Shown: positions 45,004 through 53,705, counted from the first letter of the stretch. The stretch: DNA of 64,000 bases from Verrucomicrobiia bacterium (GCA_036405135.1 DASWYF010000002.1:332009-396008), one strand, 5' to 3'. Notes: generated by a model from the letters alone, not told the origin. Numbers and translations are program-made.

Positions 45004-47328
45004 ATGAATTTGAGTTCAGGACAAACCGTGGGTGCTGGACGCTATCAGCTTGTGCGCGAGCTGGGGCGCGGAGGAATGGGTGTTGTCTGGCTCGCCAAGG
45101 ATTTGCGGCTGGGTGAGGAGGTGGCACTCAAGTTTCTGCCGACCGCCATCGCCCATGATTCTACTGCGCTGGACGATATGCGCCGGGAAACACTCAAGAG
45201 CCGTCGTCTTTCGCATCCCAACATAATACGCATCTATGATCTGGATGAGACTCCGGGCGAAGCACCTTTTATCGCCATGGAGTACATCTCAGGGATTACC
45301 TTGGCGGAACTGAAGTCGCGACAGCCGCAGCGTCTGTTTTCTTGGGGAGAGATCAAACCTTTGGTCAGGCAATTGTGTGACGCCTTGGAGTATGCCCATC
45401 GCCAGAAGGTGGTGCATCGCGATCTGAAGCCCGGCAATTTCATGGTGGATGAGCAGGGCGTCTTGAAGCTGGCGGATTTTGGATTGGCGGCCACGGTGGC
45501 GGAGTCCATGACTCGTCTGAGCCGTGATCTGGGCAGCAGCGGCACACCAGTTTACATGAGTCCGCAGCAGATGCAGAGCCAGGCACCCAAGGTGGCTGAC
45601 GATATTTACGCATTAGGCGCGACGCTCTATGAGTTGCTTACGAGCAAGCCGCCTTTCTACGCGGGTGATATTTACCGCCAGGTGGTGGAAGTTCCAGCGG
45701 TTCCTTTAGCGGAACGGCTTGCTGACTTGGAACTGACGAACGAGATACCCGGTGACGTGTCTGCTCTGGTCATGGCATGTCTGGCTAAAGAGCCTGCACA
45801 ACGTCCGCCCAGCGCATTGGCAGTCGCGCAATGGATCGGCTTGGAAAGCCAGCCGGAAGAATTTGTGATAGCGGGAGGTTCTGCCCCAACTGATTCGGTG
45901 AATGATGATGTCTTAAATGACGATGCGGCTGCCCCGGTGAAAACTAAGAGCGGGAAAATGATCGGGGTTGTTGCTGTCGTCGTAGTTATTGTTGTCTTGC
46001 TGGCCGTAGGGTTGGTGAACCGAGATAAGGATGGAGATGCTGCGGCAGTGGCTGCTAAGTCGGCGACGGCAGAGCAACCGCCCATCACAAACACGCCAAA
46101 AGTAACGACCTCCAGTTTGGTAGCGACCAATGCCCCGGTGACTCAGACAATCTTACCCTTCCTCGGCAAGGCCAGCGCGGCCACGGAACTCGATGAGACT
46201 TTTCAATGCGCGGAAGTGGAGCCGGTTGAGAGCTTGCCCCATCGGCATGTGCGGAAGATAGCGGTGCAGCCGGATGGCAAAATTCTGATTGGCGGATTGT
46301 TTGGCAAGGTTGGCGGCAAACCGGCAAACGGACTGGCACGCCTGCTGCCCGATGGTTCGGTGGACCCGGATTTCAAATATAATCTCGGCCAAAGTCAGGT
46401 GAGCCAGATCGGTGTTTTGCCGGATGGAAAAATCATGATCGCGGGGAACCGCATCTTGGGCATCGAGAAGAACCAGCCCAAGTTGGAAGCCATCAATTAT
46501 CTGGTGCGACTGCGGGCGGATGGGAGCCATGATACCACCTTCGATATCAATTTGGGCAAATACAATGGCATCAACGGAATGGTGATCGATGCCGCCGGGC
46601 GCACGGTGATCGCGGGCGGCGGCTTTGGTGGCCCTTCCGGCAATCCTCTGCCAGCCTTGCTGCGTTTGGATAGTCGGGGCCGCTATGATGCGAGCTTTAA
46701 CTCAGCCGTTCCTTCGATCCGGAAGGATTTATGGATCGGCGTTTACCCACCCTTGCTCCGCAAGGACGGCCGGATCGTGAGCGGCATCTCCATGGCGCTT
46801 GAAGATAAGAGCATCCAGCATGGGTTCTTCGAAGTGAATGCCGATGGTAGCGCTGGAAAGGTGCGCAATCTGCGAGTCGCTGATGACTGGATAAACGGAT
46901 TGGCAGAACAGCCGGATGGAAAACTGGTGGCCGTGGGAAATATCAAAACCGCTGGTGGCCAGCCCAATCCCGGCGTGGTGCGATTCAATCTGGATGGCTC
47001 AGTGGACCGGACTTTTTCTCCACCAGATTTTCTGGCTAAAGGAGCTTGGGCAAATGTGCATGCCCAATCTGACGGACGGATATTGCTGGCCGGTTTTGTG
47101 AAGCAAGGGGGTGATTATTATCATCTGGTGCGCCTGCTGCCGGATGGAAAGCTGGATCCTTCGCTCTCGTATTCGAAACCGTCTGATTCGGTCTGTTACG
47201 AGATCCAATTCCAGCCGGATGGGAAAGTTTTACTGGGGGGACAGTTCGGGACTTACTACGGCCAACGCACGGGACCGGTGGTGCGGCTCAAATACGATTT
47301 GCCAAAAACGACTGCAACTGGCAGATGA
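45004..47328 (+). CDS. Membrane Ser/Thr protein kinase with extracytoplasmic delta-60 propeller
   Basis: A 774-residue protein. The kinase domain (14-270) has the Gly loop GRGGMG (21-26), Lys43, HRDLKPGN (Asp140) and DFG (Asp158). A single transmembrane helix lies at 319-338. The outer part (about 400-770) has repeats of the delta-60 type, pattern QPDGKhhhGG followed by hxRLxxDGSxDxxF. This suggests a receptor-like kinase whose propeller senses something in the periplasm. It is monocistronic, with a 177-bp divergent spacer from the hybrid kinase. Confidence 0.92.
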   Translation: MNLSSGQTVGAGRYQLVRELGRGGMGVVWLAKDLRLGEEVALKFLPTAIAHDSTALDDMRRETLKSRRLSHPNIIRIYDLDETPGEAPFIAMEYISGITLAELKSRQPQRLFSWGEIKPLVRQLCDALEYAHRQKVVHRDLKPGNFMVDEQGVLKLADFGLAATVAESMTRLSRDLGSSGTPVYMSPQQMQSQAPKVADDIYALGATLYELLTSKPPFYAGDIYRQVVEVPAVPLAERLADLELTNEIPGDVSALVMACLAKEPAQRPPSALAVAQWIGLESQPEEFVIAGGSAPTDSVNDDVLNDDAAAPVKTKSGKMIGVVAVVVVIVVLLAVGLVNRDKDGDAAAVAAKSATAEQPPITNTPKVTTSSLVATNAPVTQTILPFLGKASAATELDETFQCAEVEPVESLPHRHVRKIAVQPDGKILIGGLFGKVGGKPANGLARLLPDGSVDPDFKYNLGQSQVSQIGVLPDGKIMIAGNRILGIEKNQPKLEAINYLVRLRADGSHDTTFDINLGKYNGINGMVIDAAGRTVIAGGGFGGPSGNPLPALLRLDSRGRYDASFNSAVPSIRKDLWIGVYPPLLRKDGRIVSGISMALEDKSIQHGFFEVNADGSAGKVRNLRVADDWINGLAEQPDGKLVAVGNIKTAGGQPNPGVVRFNLDGSVDRTFSPPDFLAKGAWANVHAQSDGRILLAGFVKQGGDYYHLVRLLPDGKLDPSLSYSKPSDSVCYEIQFQPDGKVLLGGQFGTYYGQRTGPVVRLKYDLPKTTATGR

Positions 47329-47351
47329 ACTTTGCTGTTTCAGCTCTTTCC

Positions 47352-47777
47352 CTATTTCAACTTTTTTAACGAACGCATGGCCTGCTTACTTTCCTCTTCC
47401 TCATCAAAGGCCAGATAGGCGACAAACTTCCGTCCGATGGTGGCTGCTGAGAACCCGCGAAGATTGATGCCTGTCGTTGCAAGGGCCTGCGTCAGTTTCT
47501 GGCCCAAGCCGGCTTTGTCGATGCCTTCGACTCTGAGGGCGTGAAGGGCTTCCGTGGGCACGAAGCCCGCTTTATCGGCCGCTCTGGATTGCTTGGCACC
47601 TTTCACCGGGGCGATGAATACCACGCCATGTCCGGGCATCTCGGGGGCTCGTCGGGCGAGGATGAATTCGAGATGAGCACCGCTGCCGTTGAGCGCGGTC
47701 AATTTCTCTGCCAAGCCAGCGGGACGATCCTCGATGCTGGTGGCCCAAACCGAAGTTCTTTGAATCTTTAAGCTCAT
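47352..47777 (-). CDS. ACT-domain protein
   Basis: A 141-residue protein with two ACT-like halves: residues 1-70 start with a strand and DRPAGLAEKLTAL, the usual entrance of an ACT domain, and residues about 85-135 contain GLGQKLTQALATTGINLRGF. ACT domains bind amino acids or related ligands and regulate enzymes. There is no catalytic domain. I chose the ATG giving MSLKIQRTSV. It converges on the kinase gene with a 23-bp gap. Confidence 0.82.
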   Translation of the reverse strand: MSLKIQRTSVWATSIEDRPAGLAEKLTALNGSGAHLEFILARRAPEMPGHGVVFIAPVKGAKQSRAADKAGFVPTEALHALRVEGIDKAGLGQKLTQALATTGINLRGFSAATIGRKFVAYLAFDEEEESKQAMRSLKKLK

Positions 47778-47871
47778 AGACTTCTCCGGGGTTTCGCTGA
47801 GTGGAACTATCGTCAATTTACGCCTGCTTGGTTGAGCCCGTCACTATTAAATTTCAGCCCGGTTTCCCTTG

Positions 47872-47930
47872 AATGACCAATGACGAAATTCGAATGACAA
47901 AGGAATGAACAATGACGAATGCCCAATGCA
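47872..47930. repeat. Interspersed repeat, AATGACCAATGACGAAAT type (copy 2)
   Basis: Matches 30188-30240 over about 50 bases, with AATGACCAATGACGAAAT identical. It lies in the 220-bp gap before the MscS-type gene and is non-coding. Confidence 0.7.
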
Positions 47931-47999
47931 ACCGGCCTTTACACCATGAGTGAGGCGCTTTAGTCTCACCGCGTCGTTACAAAGTGAACCGTAAGAGCC

Positions 48000-48827
48000 G
48001 TGTTTGCGGGCATGAAAGAGTTTCTGGAAATAGCACTGCAGGGGAAGGAGGCGGGAAGTTCTTATTCTTCGCTGATCGCCACGGCATTGCTGCTGGTGCT
48101 GGTCGGCTGGGCAGTGGCGAGCATCGCATTCTTCATCGTGCGCCGATTGGTGCAGGGGTTGAATGATTTCATTGTTTCCCGCTTTGGGACGCAGGGTTCA
48201 GGGGGCAGGAAACTGCAGAATACGGCGCTCAAGGTCATTCCCCGGATCGTTTACTGGTTCCTCATCGTTTTCTTCGTCGCGTTGGCCACGGAAGTGTTGG
48301 GTCTGCCGGTCTTCAGTTCGTGGCTGGCGCGGGTGATGAGTTTTCTGCCGCAGTTCCTCACTTCCGTCATCATTCTCTTTGGTGGTTTGTGGTGTGGCAT
48401 TTTCCTGAGAGACATGGTCACGCGGATGGCGGCTACGGCCAAGATGCCTTATGCGGAGGTCTTAGGGCGCATTTGCCAGTTCAGCGTGGTCATCGTTTCG
48501 GTAGTCGTGGCCGTGGGACAGCTCGGCATCAATCTTTCTTTCCTTACCACCATCAGCGCGGTGTTGCTCGCGGGACCATTGCTCGCGGGTGCATTGGCCT
48601 TCGGTCTGGGAGCGCAGACGATGGTGCGGAACATCCTCGCGTGCCATTATACGCAGAAGCTTTATCGCGTGGGCAATGTCATCGAGATCGATGGCGTGCG
48701 CGGGACTATCGTGAAGATCACGGGGACATTCATCGTGATCGAGACGCATGATGGGCAGGTGGCGATACCGGCGCAGGAATTCACGGAGAAGCGTTCCATG
48801 CTGGTGAATAAAACGAACGGCAAATGA
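48000..48827 (+). CDS. MscS-type mechanosensitive channel family protein
   Basis: A 275-residue membrane protein with four or five helices and the MscS-like core: a pore-lining helix (LLAGALAFGLGAQTMVRNIL) and the beta domain (YRVGNVIEIDGVRGTIVKI). The N-terminal part resembles the conserved TM-helix repeats of CmpX-like channels. It starts with GTG; the Met five codons in is an alternative. Its stop overlaps the next gene's ATG, coupling it to two MgtE-family genes, so a role in ion or magnesium homeostasis is likely. Confidence 0.85.
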   Translation: MFAGMKEFLEIALQGKEAGSSYSSLIATALLLVLVGWAVASIAFFIVRRLVQGLNDFIVSRFGTQGSGGRKLQNTALKVIPRIVYWFLIVFFVALATEVLGLPVFSSWLARVMSFLPQFLTSVIILFGGLWCGIFLRDMVTRMAATAKMPYAEVLGRICQFSVVIVSVVVAVGQLGINLSFLTTISAVLLAGPLLAGALAFGLGAQTMVRNILACHYTQKLYRVGNVIEIDGVRGTIVKITGTFIVIETHDGQVAIPAQEFTEKRSMLVNKTNGK

Positions 48828-49678
48828 GCAGCCTTGAAGACATCGGCCAGTTGTTCGCACGGCGTCATCCGCACGATGCCGCGCGTGTGCTCGAAACGAT
48901 GGAGCCTGCGAGTGCCGCTGGCTGGCTGGGGGATGTGCCGCCGGATGTCGCTGCACGCGTGGCGCGCCGGTTGTCGCCTCTGGTCGGTCGTGAAAGCCTG
49001 AAAGCGCTTCCTCCCGAAAAACGGGCGCAGATACTGGCTGAATTTCTTCCGCACCTCGGGGCTGCTGTTCTGCGTCGTCTGCCAGAAGCGGAACGCGCAA
49101 AATCGCTTCAGCAAATGTCAGCGGAGAAACGTCGCGGGCTGGAACTGATCCTGAATTATCCGGAAGGTACGGTGGGTTCGCTGATGAACCCGAGTTATCT
49201 GGCGTTGCCGGATGACTTGAGCATCGGTGAGGCGATCAAGCGCATCCAGCGCGAGACGGATGATTTTTCTTTTTACGTGTTTGTGGTGAATCGTGGTCAG
49301 GTGCTCGTTGGTGTGGTGAGCATCCGCGATCTGCTGGCGCAACCTTTGGACAAGCCTTTGTCCGCTGTGATGCGTGCGCTGAATTTCCGCCTCTCGGCTC
49401 TGACGGATTATCGCTCTGTGCTTAGTAATCCTGATTTGCGTCGTTTCAACGCCTTGCCGGTGACGAGTGAAGATGGTCACTACCTCGGCGCAGTGACGGA
49501 AGAGACATTGACGGAGCTGGCAGATGAAGAAGCGGCAGTGGGGCGTGAAACGGGCGGTTCTGCCGGGGCTGCCTTGGGCGAACTTTATCGCGTAGGTTTG
49601 TTCGGCCTGTTGCACAGCATCGAGCCGCCGCCGGAAAGAAAGACGGCCGCAGGTGATAAAACGGAGGAGGGCACATGA
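48824..49678 (+). CDS. Soluble MgtE N-domain plus CBS protein
   Basis: A 284-residue protein equal to the cytosolic half of MgtE: a helical MgtE-N superhelix (about 1-115) and a CBS pair (about 120-240, with VGSLMNPSYLALPDDLSIGEAI), but no transmembrane part. In MgtE these domains sense Mg2+ and gate the pore. A free copy next to a complete mgtE could modulate that transporter or the upstream channel. It overlaps both neighbours by four bases (ATGA). Confidence 0.88.
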   Translation: MSSLEDIGQLFARRHPHDAARVLETMEPASAAGWLGDVPPDVAARVARRLSPLVGRESLKALPPEKRAQILAEFLPHLGAAVLRRLPEAERAKSLQQMSAEKRRGLELILNYPEGTVGSLMNPSYLALPDDLSIGEAIKRIQRETDDFSFYVFVVNRGQVLVGVVSIRDLLAQPLDKPLSAVMRALNFRLSALTDYRSVLSNPDLRRFNALPVTSEDGHYLGAVTEETLTELADEEAAVGRETGGSAGAALGELYRVGLFGLLHSIEPPPERKTAAGDKTEEGT

Positions 49679-51045
49679 ACCCATTATCTCCCCGTCAGGT
49701 CAGCGGTGAGTTGGTGCAGAAGTTCGTGCAGCTTTTCCCAGAGGAAGCGGCGAAGGAAGTGGAGCGGCTGAATGTCGATGAAGCATTGGATATCGTGGTC
49801 CAGCTTGAAGCATCCAGCGCGGCCGGTTTGCTGGATGCCTTGTTGCCCGAGTTTTCCTCACGAGTTCTGGATGCCTTGCCGCTGGATACGGTGACCAAAT
49901 TGGTTTTGCGCATGGACCCCGTTCGCGCGGCCATGGCGATGCTGCGGTTATCCGCTGAGAAGCAGCAGCAAATATTGCAATCACTGCCGCCGATGGTCAC
50001 GGAGGAGATGCGCGAATTGATGGTTTATCCGGCTGATTCCGCTGGTGGCCTGATGGACCCGCGCGTGATGAGCTTCCGTAAAACGACGCTTGCAGGTGAA
50101 GCGCTCGATGCGATTCGTGCTTCACGACAGGCGAAAATTTATGACGTCTATCTCGTGGACGATCAGGGGATCTTGAACGGGTGTACGGCGTTGCAAGACA
50201 TCGCGCTCGCCGATCAGAAAACGCCTTTGGGCGAACTCGCTCGCAAAGTTCCCGGCAGCGTGCCTGCTGTGGAGCCTGCGGCAGAAGTCGTGCGTCTCTT
50301 TGAGGAGAAGAAGCTCTCCAGCGTGCCGATTGTGGACTTTGAAGGGAAGTTGCTAGGCGTGGTTCGATACGATGTGTTGCTGAGTGCGGCGCAAGAGGAA
50401 GCGGTGGAAGACCTGCAATCCATGGTGGGTGTGAGCCCGGATGAGCGTGCTTTATCTTCACCGTTCTTCGCGGTGAAGAAACGTCTGCCTTGGTTGCAAA
50501 TCAACTTGGCGACGGCGTTCCTCGCAGCGGCTGTGGTGGGTTTGTTCGAGGAAACGATTGCGCAAGTGACGGCATTGGCGGTCTTGTTACCAGTGGTTGC
50601 CGGTCAGTCCGGTAACACGGGTGCGCAGGCTTTGGCGGTGGCCATTCGTGGGCTGACTTTGAAAGAGATACGTATCAGCCAATGGCTCTTGCTGGTGCGG
50701 AAGGAGAGCATCTCGGGTTTCATCAATGGCATCGCGGTGGGCATCGTCACCGGTCTGGGCGTGTGGGTGTGGAGCAAATCGTTCGGCCTGGTAATGGTCA
50801 TCACGTGCGCGATGGTGATGTCCATGACCATCGCCAGCATCTCCGGTGCGTTGGTGCCGCTGATACTGAAAGCGTGCAAGCAAGATCCGGCTCAATCTTC
50901 CTCCATCATCCTGACAACGGTGACGGATGTGATGGGTTTCTTCAGCTTCCTTGGTTTGGCGAAACTCTTCATGCACCTGCTGCCGAAAGATCCGCCACCG
51001 AAACCAGAAGCGATGCTGGATATCGTGAACTGGTTTATCGGGTGA
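49675..51045 (+). CDS. mgtE: MgtE magnesium transporter
   Basis: A 456-residue transporter with MgtE-N (about 1-125), CBS pair (about 130-255) and five transmembrane helices (about 275-450). The pore motifs PVVAGQSGNTGAQALAV and TTVTDVMGFFSFLGLAK, with the Mg-binding Asp, are intact. It is the last gene of the channel - soluble half - mgtE operon. Regulation by Mg2+ through its own CBS domains is expected from the family. Confidence 0.95.
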   Translation: MNPLSPRQVSGELVQKFVQLFPEEAAKEVERLNVDEALDIVVQLEASSAAGLLDALLPEFSSRVLDALPLDTVTKLVLRMDPVRAAMAMLRLSAEKQQQILQSLPPMVTEEMRELMVYPADSAGGLMDPRVMSFRKTTLAGEALDAIRASRQAKIYDVYLVDDQGILNGCTALQDIALADQKTPLGELARKVPGSVPAVEPAAEVVRLFEEKKLSSVPIVDFEGKLLGVVRYDVLLSAAQEEAVEDLQSMVGVSPDERALSSPFFAVKKRLPWLQINLATAFLAAAVVGLFEETIAQVTALAVLLPVVAGQSGNTGAQALAVAIRGLTLKEIRISQWLLLVRKESISGFINGIAVGIVTGLGVWVWSKSFGLVMVITCAMVMSMTIASISGALVPLILKACKQDPAQSSSIILTTVTDVMGFFSFLGLAKLFMHLLPKDPPPKPEAMLDIVNWFIG

Positions 51046-51056
51046 AGAAATTCCGG

Positions 51057-51096
51057 CCCCCCTCACCCCGGCCCTCTCCCCTCCGAGGGGCGAGGG
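51057..51096. repeat. CCCTCACCCCGGCCCTC-type palindromic repeat
   Basis: Contains CCCTC-T-CCCCTC-C-GAGGGG-C-GAGGG, an 11-bp broken hairpin. It lies right after mgtE and may also slow transcription there. The form resembles extragenic palindromes found in many genomes. Confidence 0.55.
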
Positions 51097-51170
51097 TGCT
51101 AAGCATCAGTCGTTTTTCCCCGCTTTTCCCATATTGATGTTCACGACGGAAAACAGATCTCTAAATGAAA

Positions 51171-51194
51171 ATTCAACCGTGCAGGCGGTTGAAT
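51171..51194. repeat. Inverted repeat ATTCAACCG-N6-CGGTTGAAT
   Basis: A perfect 9-bp stem with a 6-nt loop and no T-tract. Function unknown. The surrounding 250 bp between mgtE and the small membrane protein hold no gene that I can see. Confidence 0.5.
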
Positions 51195-51301
51195 GATGAT
51201 GGAGTGAAGTTCAGCTCTCGTGCGTTTCCGTCCTGACTTGTCTCCATGCTATGAAGGGATGGAGAGAGCGAGCCCAAGAGCAGGGCGGCAGCAACGCTAG
51301 C

Positions 51302-51424
51302 TTACTTGACCGCTCCAAAGAAACGGAAGGTGTAGTAAATCACCATGACTTCCAGCGCGATAAAGAGCCCGAAGCAGACCAACTCAACCACACTCGCCTT
51401 GAATTCGTTTAATTTAGCTTTCAT
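51302..51424 (-). CDS. Small membrane protein, 40 residues
   Basis: A short frame starting MKAKLNEFKASVVEL, then a single hydrophobic helix (residues about 14-36, including FGLFIALEVMVIYY), ending FFGAVK. AGGA lies 8 bases before the ATG, a good ribosome site in a genome where these are often weak. The amphipathic N-terminus and single helix fit a small regulatory or structural membrane protein. No homology is claimed. It is divergent from alr. Confidence 0.6.
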   Translation of the reverse strand: MKAKLNEFKASVVELVCFGLFIALEVMVIYYTFRFFGAVK

Positions 51425-51603
51425 AGCAAGTCCTAGAGTTAGCAAAGCCCGTGCCAAGCTTGTCCTTGAAAGTGTCCTGTTGAAAAATGATAGTTCTGTA
51501 AGCGGTCTAAATACAGGCCTTTGCAGAACTTGCCAGTGTCCACCGCCAAGACAAAATCGGCTCAGGCTTGCTTAGGTTGAGCCTTTTAACGCCAAATAGA
51601 GCC

Positions 51604-52746
51604 ATGTCTGGAACGCACCGGTGCTGGGCGGAAATCGATTTATCAGCCTTACGCGAGAACCTCGCGTGGCTCCGCCATGCGGCCGGACCGGACCAGCGGA
51701 TCATCACGGTGGTGAAGGCAGATGCCTACGGTCACGGGCTGAAACAGATCGCCGCACTTTTGATGCAGAGCGGCACGGATGTCTTTGGTGTTGCGAATCT
51801 TAGCGAAGCTCGCGCCATCCGCAGTGTGGGCAAAGGATGGCCGATTTTGATGCTGGGAGCCTGCCTCCCGGATGAGGTGGATGCGGCGGTAAAAGACCAA
51901 GTGATGCCGACTATTTCTTCACTGGAAGAGGCCCAACGCTTCTCGGAAGCCGGGGCCAAGCATCGCCGCACTGTCGAGGTGCATCTGAAAGTGGACACGG
52001 GCATGGGACGGTTAGGTGCCAAGCCGGAGGAAGCTGTTGCTTTGGCCCAGCAGATCGCTCAACTGCCTCAGCTAAATTTGCGCGGAATCTTTTCTCATTA
52101 CGCTTCGGCGGAGGATGACGCGAGGAGTTCGTGTCAACAGCGCGAGCGTTTTGTGTCCATCGTGAACCAAATTGGGACACTCGGGCTTAAGCCCGACTTC
52201 ATCCATCTGCGAAACAGCGGTGGCGTGATCTTCGAACCGGATGCGGTGACTAATACCATTCGGCCGGGGCTTTTGGTGTATGGGGTGATTCCCACGGGCA
52301 AGCGGAAGATGCCTGCTGATCTCGCTTCAAAACTTCGCCCGGCGCTGGCGTGGAAATGTCGGGTGAGTTTTGTGAAGTCCGTGGAGAAGGGACAAAAGCT
52401 CAGTTACGGCGGAACGTTTACGGCGATGAAGCGGATGAAGGTGGCGACGATCTCTGCCGGTTATGGTGATGGTTATCTGCGCTCGGGAAGTGATCGTGCG
52501 AAGGTGCTGATCGGTGGGAAGCTTTGTCCGGTGTTGGGTCGCATCACGATGGATCAGATGCTGGTGGATGTCTCGCGGGTGAAGAATGTGGCGGCGGGTG
52601 ATGAGGTGGTGTTGATCGGCAAGCAGGATGGGAAAGAGATTTCTGCAGGGCAGGTGGCGGAATGGTTGGGGACGATTCCGTGGGAGGTGCTGACGAGTAT
52701 CACATATCGGGTGGGGCGGGTGTATCGTGGGGGGTATGCGTCGTGA
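51604..52746 (+). CDS. alr: Alanine racemase
   Basis: A 380-residue PLP enzyme making D-alanine for peptidoglycan. The PLP lysine lies in VVKADAYGHG near residue 39 and the catalytic Tyr in LSYGGTFTA; HLKVDTGMGRLG and GRITMDQMLVDVS are also conserved. I chose the ATG giving MSGTHRCWAEID. Its last 30 codons are duplicated 900 bp downstream, beyond a vapBC pair, so this 3' end may have been exchanged. Confidence 0.96.
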   Translation: MSGTHRCWAEIDLSALRENLAWLRHAAGPDQRIITVVKADAYGHGLKQIAALLMQSGTDVFGVANLSEARAIRSVGKGWPILMLGACLPDEVDAAVKDQVMPTISSLEEAQRFSEAGAKHRRTVEVHLKVDTGMGRLGAKPEEAVALAQQIAQLPQLNLRGIFSHYASAEDDARSSCQQRERFVSIVNQIGTLGLKPDFIHLRNSGGVIFEPDAVTNTIRPGLLVYGVIPTGKRKMPADLASKLRPALAWKCRVSFVKSVEKGQKLSYGGTFTAMKRMKVATISAGYGDGYLRSGSDRAKVLIGGKLCPVLGRITMDQMLVDVSRVKNVAAGDEVVLIGKQDGKEISAGQVAEWLGTIPWEVLTSITYRVGRVYRGGYAS

Positions 52747-52765
52747 CCGGTTGCACCGGCGAGCC
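52655..52765 (+). repeat. Direct repeat, left copy (alr 3' end)
   Basis: 111 bp covering the last codons of alr and 19 bp beyond, matching 53555-53665 with eight mismatches (about 93% identity, offset exactly 900 bp). The longest exact block is 36 bp at 52705-52740. It ends with the palindrome CCGGT-TGC-ACCGG. Confidence 0.95.
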
Positions 52766-52821
52766 TATAGGGAAAACATTGAACAGCGAGAGCTTGAAAA
52801 AACGAAGGGCAGGGACTGCGG

Positions 52822-53259
52822 TTACGCGGACGGCACTTTAGAGAAATCCACCACAGACAGGCCGGACAAACGGGCAAACGCGGCCTGGTCAGAGTCCCCG
52901 GTCCAGAATTCATCCGCGCCAAAGTGAACGGCGGAGGCCACATGGAGCACATCCATGCCGCCGCACACAATATCCCGGCCATGACGGGCGGAAAGGAGTC
53001 CGGCTTGTTGGATTACGGCCAACCAGTTTTCCCGTGAGCCCATGAAAAATCGCTCAGCGGCCAGTAAAGCCCGCCACGCCATCTCCCCGTCCTCATCCTG
53101 ACGCCTCGCATTCAAGATGTGTCGGGCTTCAAATCTCAGCCAAGGCGGATAAATGATCAACGGACGGAGGCGTTTATGCTTCCGGTTCACCTGCTCAAAG
53201 AAAATGTCCCCCGGATGGCACAGGGAAAAGATGATGGAAGTATCAGCGTAAACGTGCAT
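52822..53259 (-). CDS. vapC: PIN-domain toxin (VapC-like ribonuclease)
   Basis: A 145-residue PIN protein. The acidic metal-binding residues are seen in MHVYADTS (Asp6), RFEARH (Glu), GMDVLHVASA (Asp) and WTGDSDQAAFA (Asp). VapC toxins cut tRNA or rRNA when free. The gene overlaps the antitoxin by 17 bp, the usual order with antitoxin first. It lies between the two copies of the alr-end repeat, so it is probably a recent arrival. Confidence 0.88.
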   Translation of the reverse strand: MHVYADTSIIFSLCHPGDIFFEQVNRKHKRLRPLIIYPPWLRFEARHILNARRQDEDGEMAWRALLAAERFFMGSRENWLAVIQQAGLLSARHGRDIVCGGMDVLHVASAVHFGADEFWTGDSDQAAFARLSGLSVVDFSKVPSA

Positions 53260-53500
53260 ACAGGTTACGCTTCTTGCGGAGGGCGATCACGGGCGATTCC
53301 TTCATTTTTTCCGACGGCTTCATGCGTGCGGCCCGTTCACGGACTTCCGCCAAAGCTTCATCGATGGTGGCCGGGCCAGCATCGTCCAAAGCGGAGAGGG
53401 CTTGCCGGACGACCTCGCTTTTCGTGACGCCCAAAGCCCGTGCGCGCGCCTTGACCTTGGATTCCAGTTCGTCATCCAGTTTTACTGAGAGCGTCGTCAT
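53243..53500 (-). CDS. vapB: Ribbon-helix-helix antitoxin (VapB-like)
   Basis: An 85-residue protein. Residues 1-42 form a ribbon-helix-helix DNA-binding domain (TTLSVKLDDELESKVKARA followed by TKSEVVRQALSAL); the basic/disordered C-terminus would wrap the toxin. It would neutralise the PIN toxin and repress the operon. The start is preceded by the repeat copy's 5' flank about 55 bp away. Confidence 0.88.
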   Translation of the reverse strand: MTTLSVKLDDELESKVKARARALGVTKSEVVRQALSALDDAGPATIDEALAEVRERAARMKPSEKMKESPVIALRKKRNLYARLR

Positions 53501-53553
53501 ACCAAAAAGGTCTTACAGCAGGTTGGGATTGTCAACGGCGGACGGTGGCCAGC

Positions 53554-53646
53554 ATGGCGAAGTGGCTGGGGACGATCCCGTGGGAGGTGTTGACGAGTAT
53601 CACGTATCGGGTGGGGCGGGTGTATCGTGGGGGGTATGCGGCGTGA
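53554..53646 (+). pseudogene. Fragment of a second alr 3' end
   Basis: Thirty codons (MAKWLGTIPWEV... ending RGGYAA, stop) corresponding to the C-terminus of alanine racemase. Of the differences from the intact alr end, most are synonymous (Leu, Ile, Leu and Thr codons); only Glu to Lys and Ser to Ala change the protein. That pattern suggests the copy descends from a functional alr under selection, perhaps of another strain, rather than from neutral decay in place. Confidence 0.85.
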
Positions 53647-53665
53647 CCGGTTGCACCGGCGGGCC
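53555..53665 (+). repeat. Direct repeat, right copy (alr 3' end)
   Basis: Partner of 52655-52765; see that entry. Together the copies bracket 789 bp holding vapBC. Confidence 0.95.
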
Positions 53666-53685
53666 AATTATGGGGGAGCTGGTTT

Positions 53686-53705
53686 AACCGCAGATAGGCG
53701 CAGAT
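53686..53705. repeat. Interspersed repeat AACCGCAGATAGGCGCAGAT
   Basis: A short A/G-rich interspersed sequence, with the AACCGC start shared with the AACCRCGAA family. Non-coding. Confidence 0.45.
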
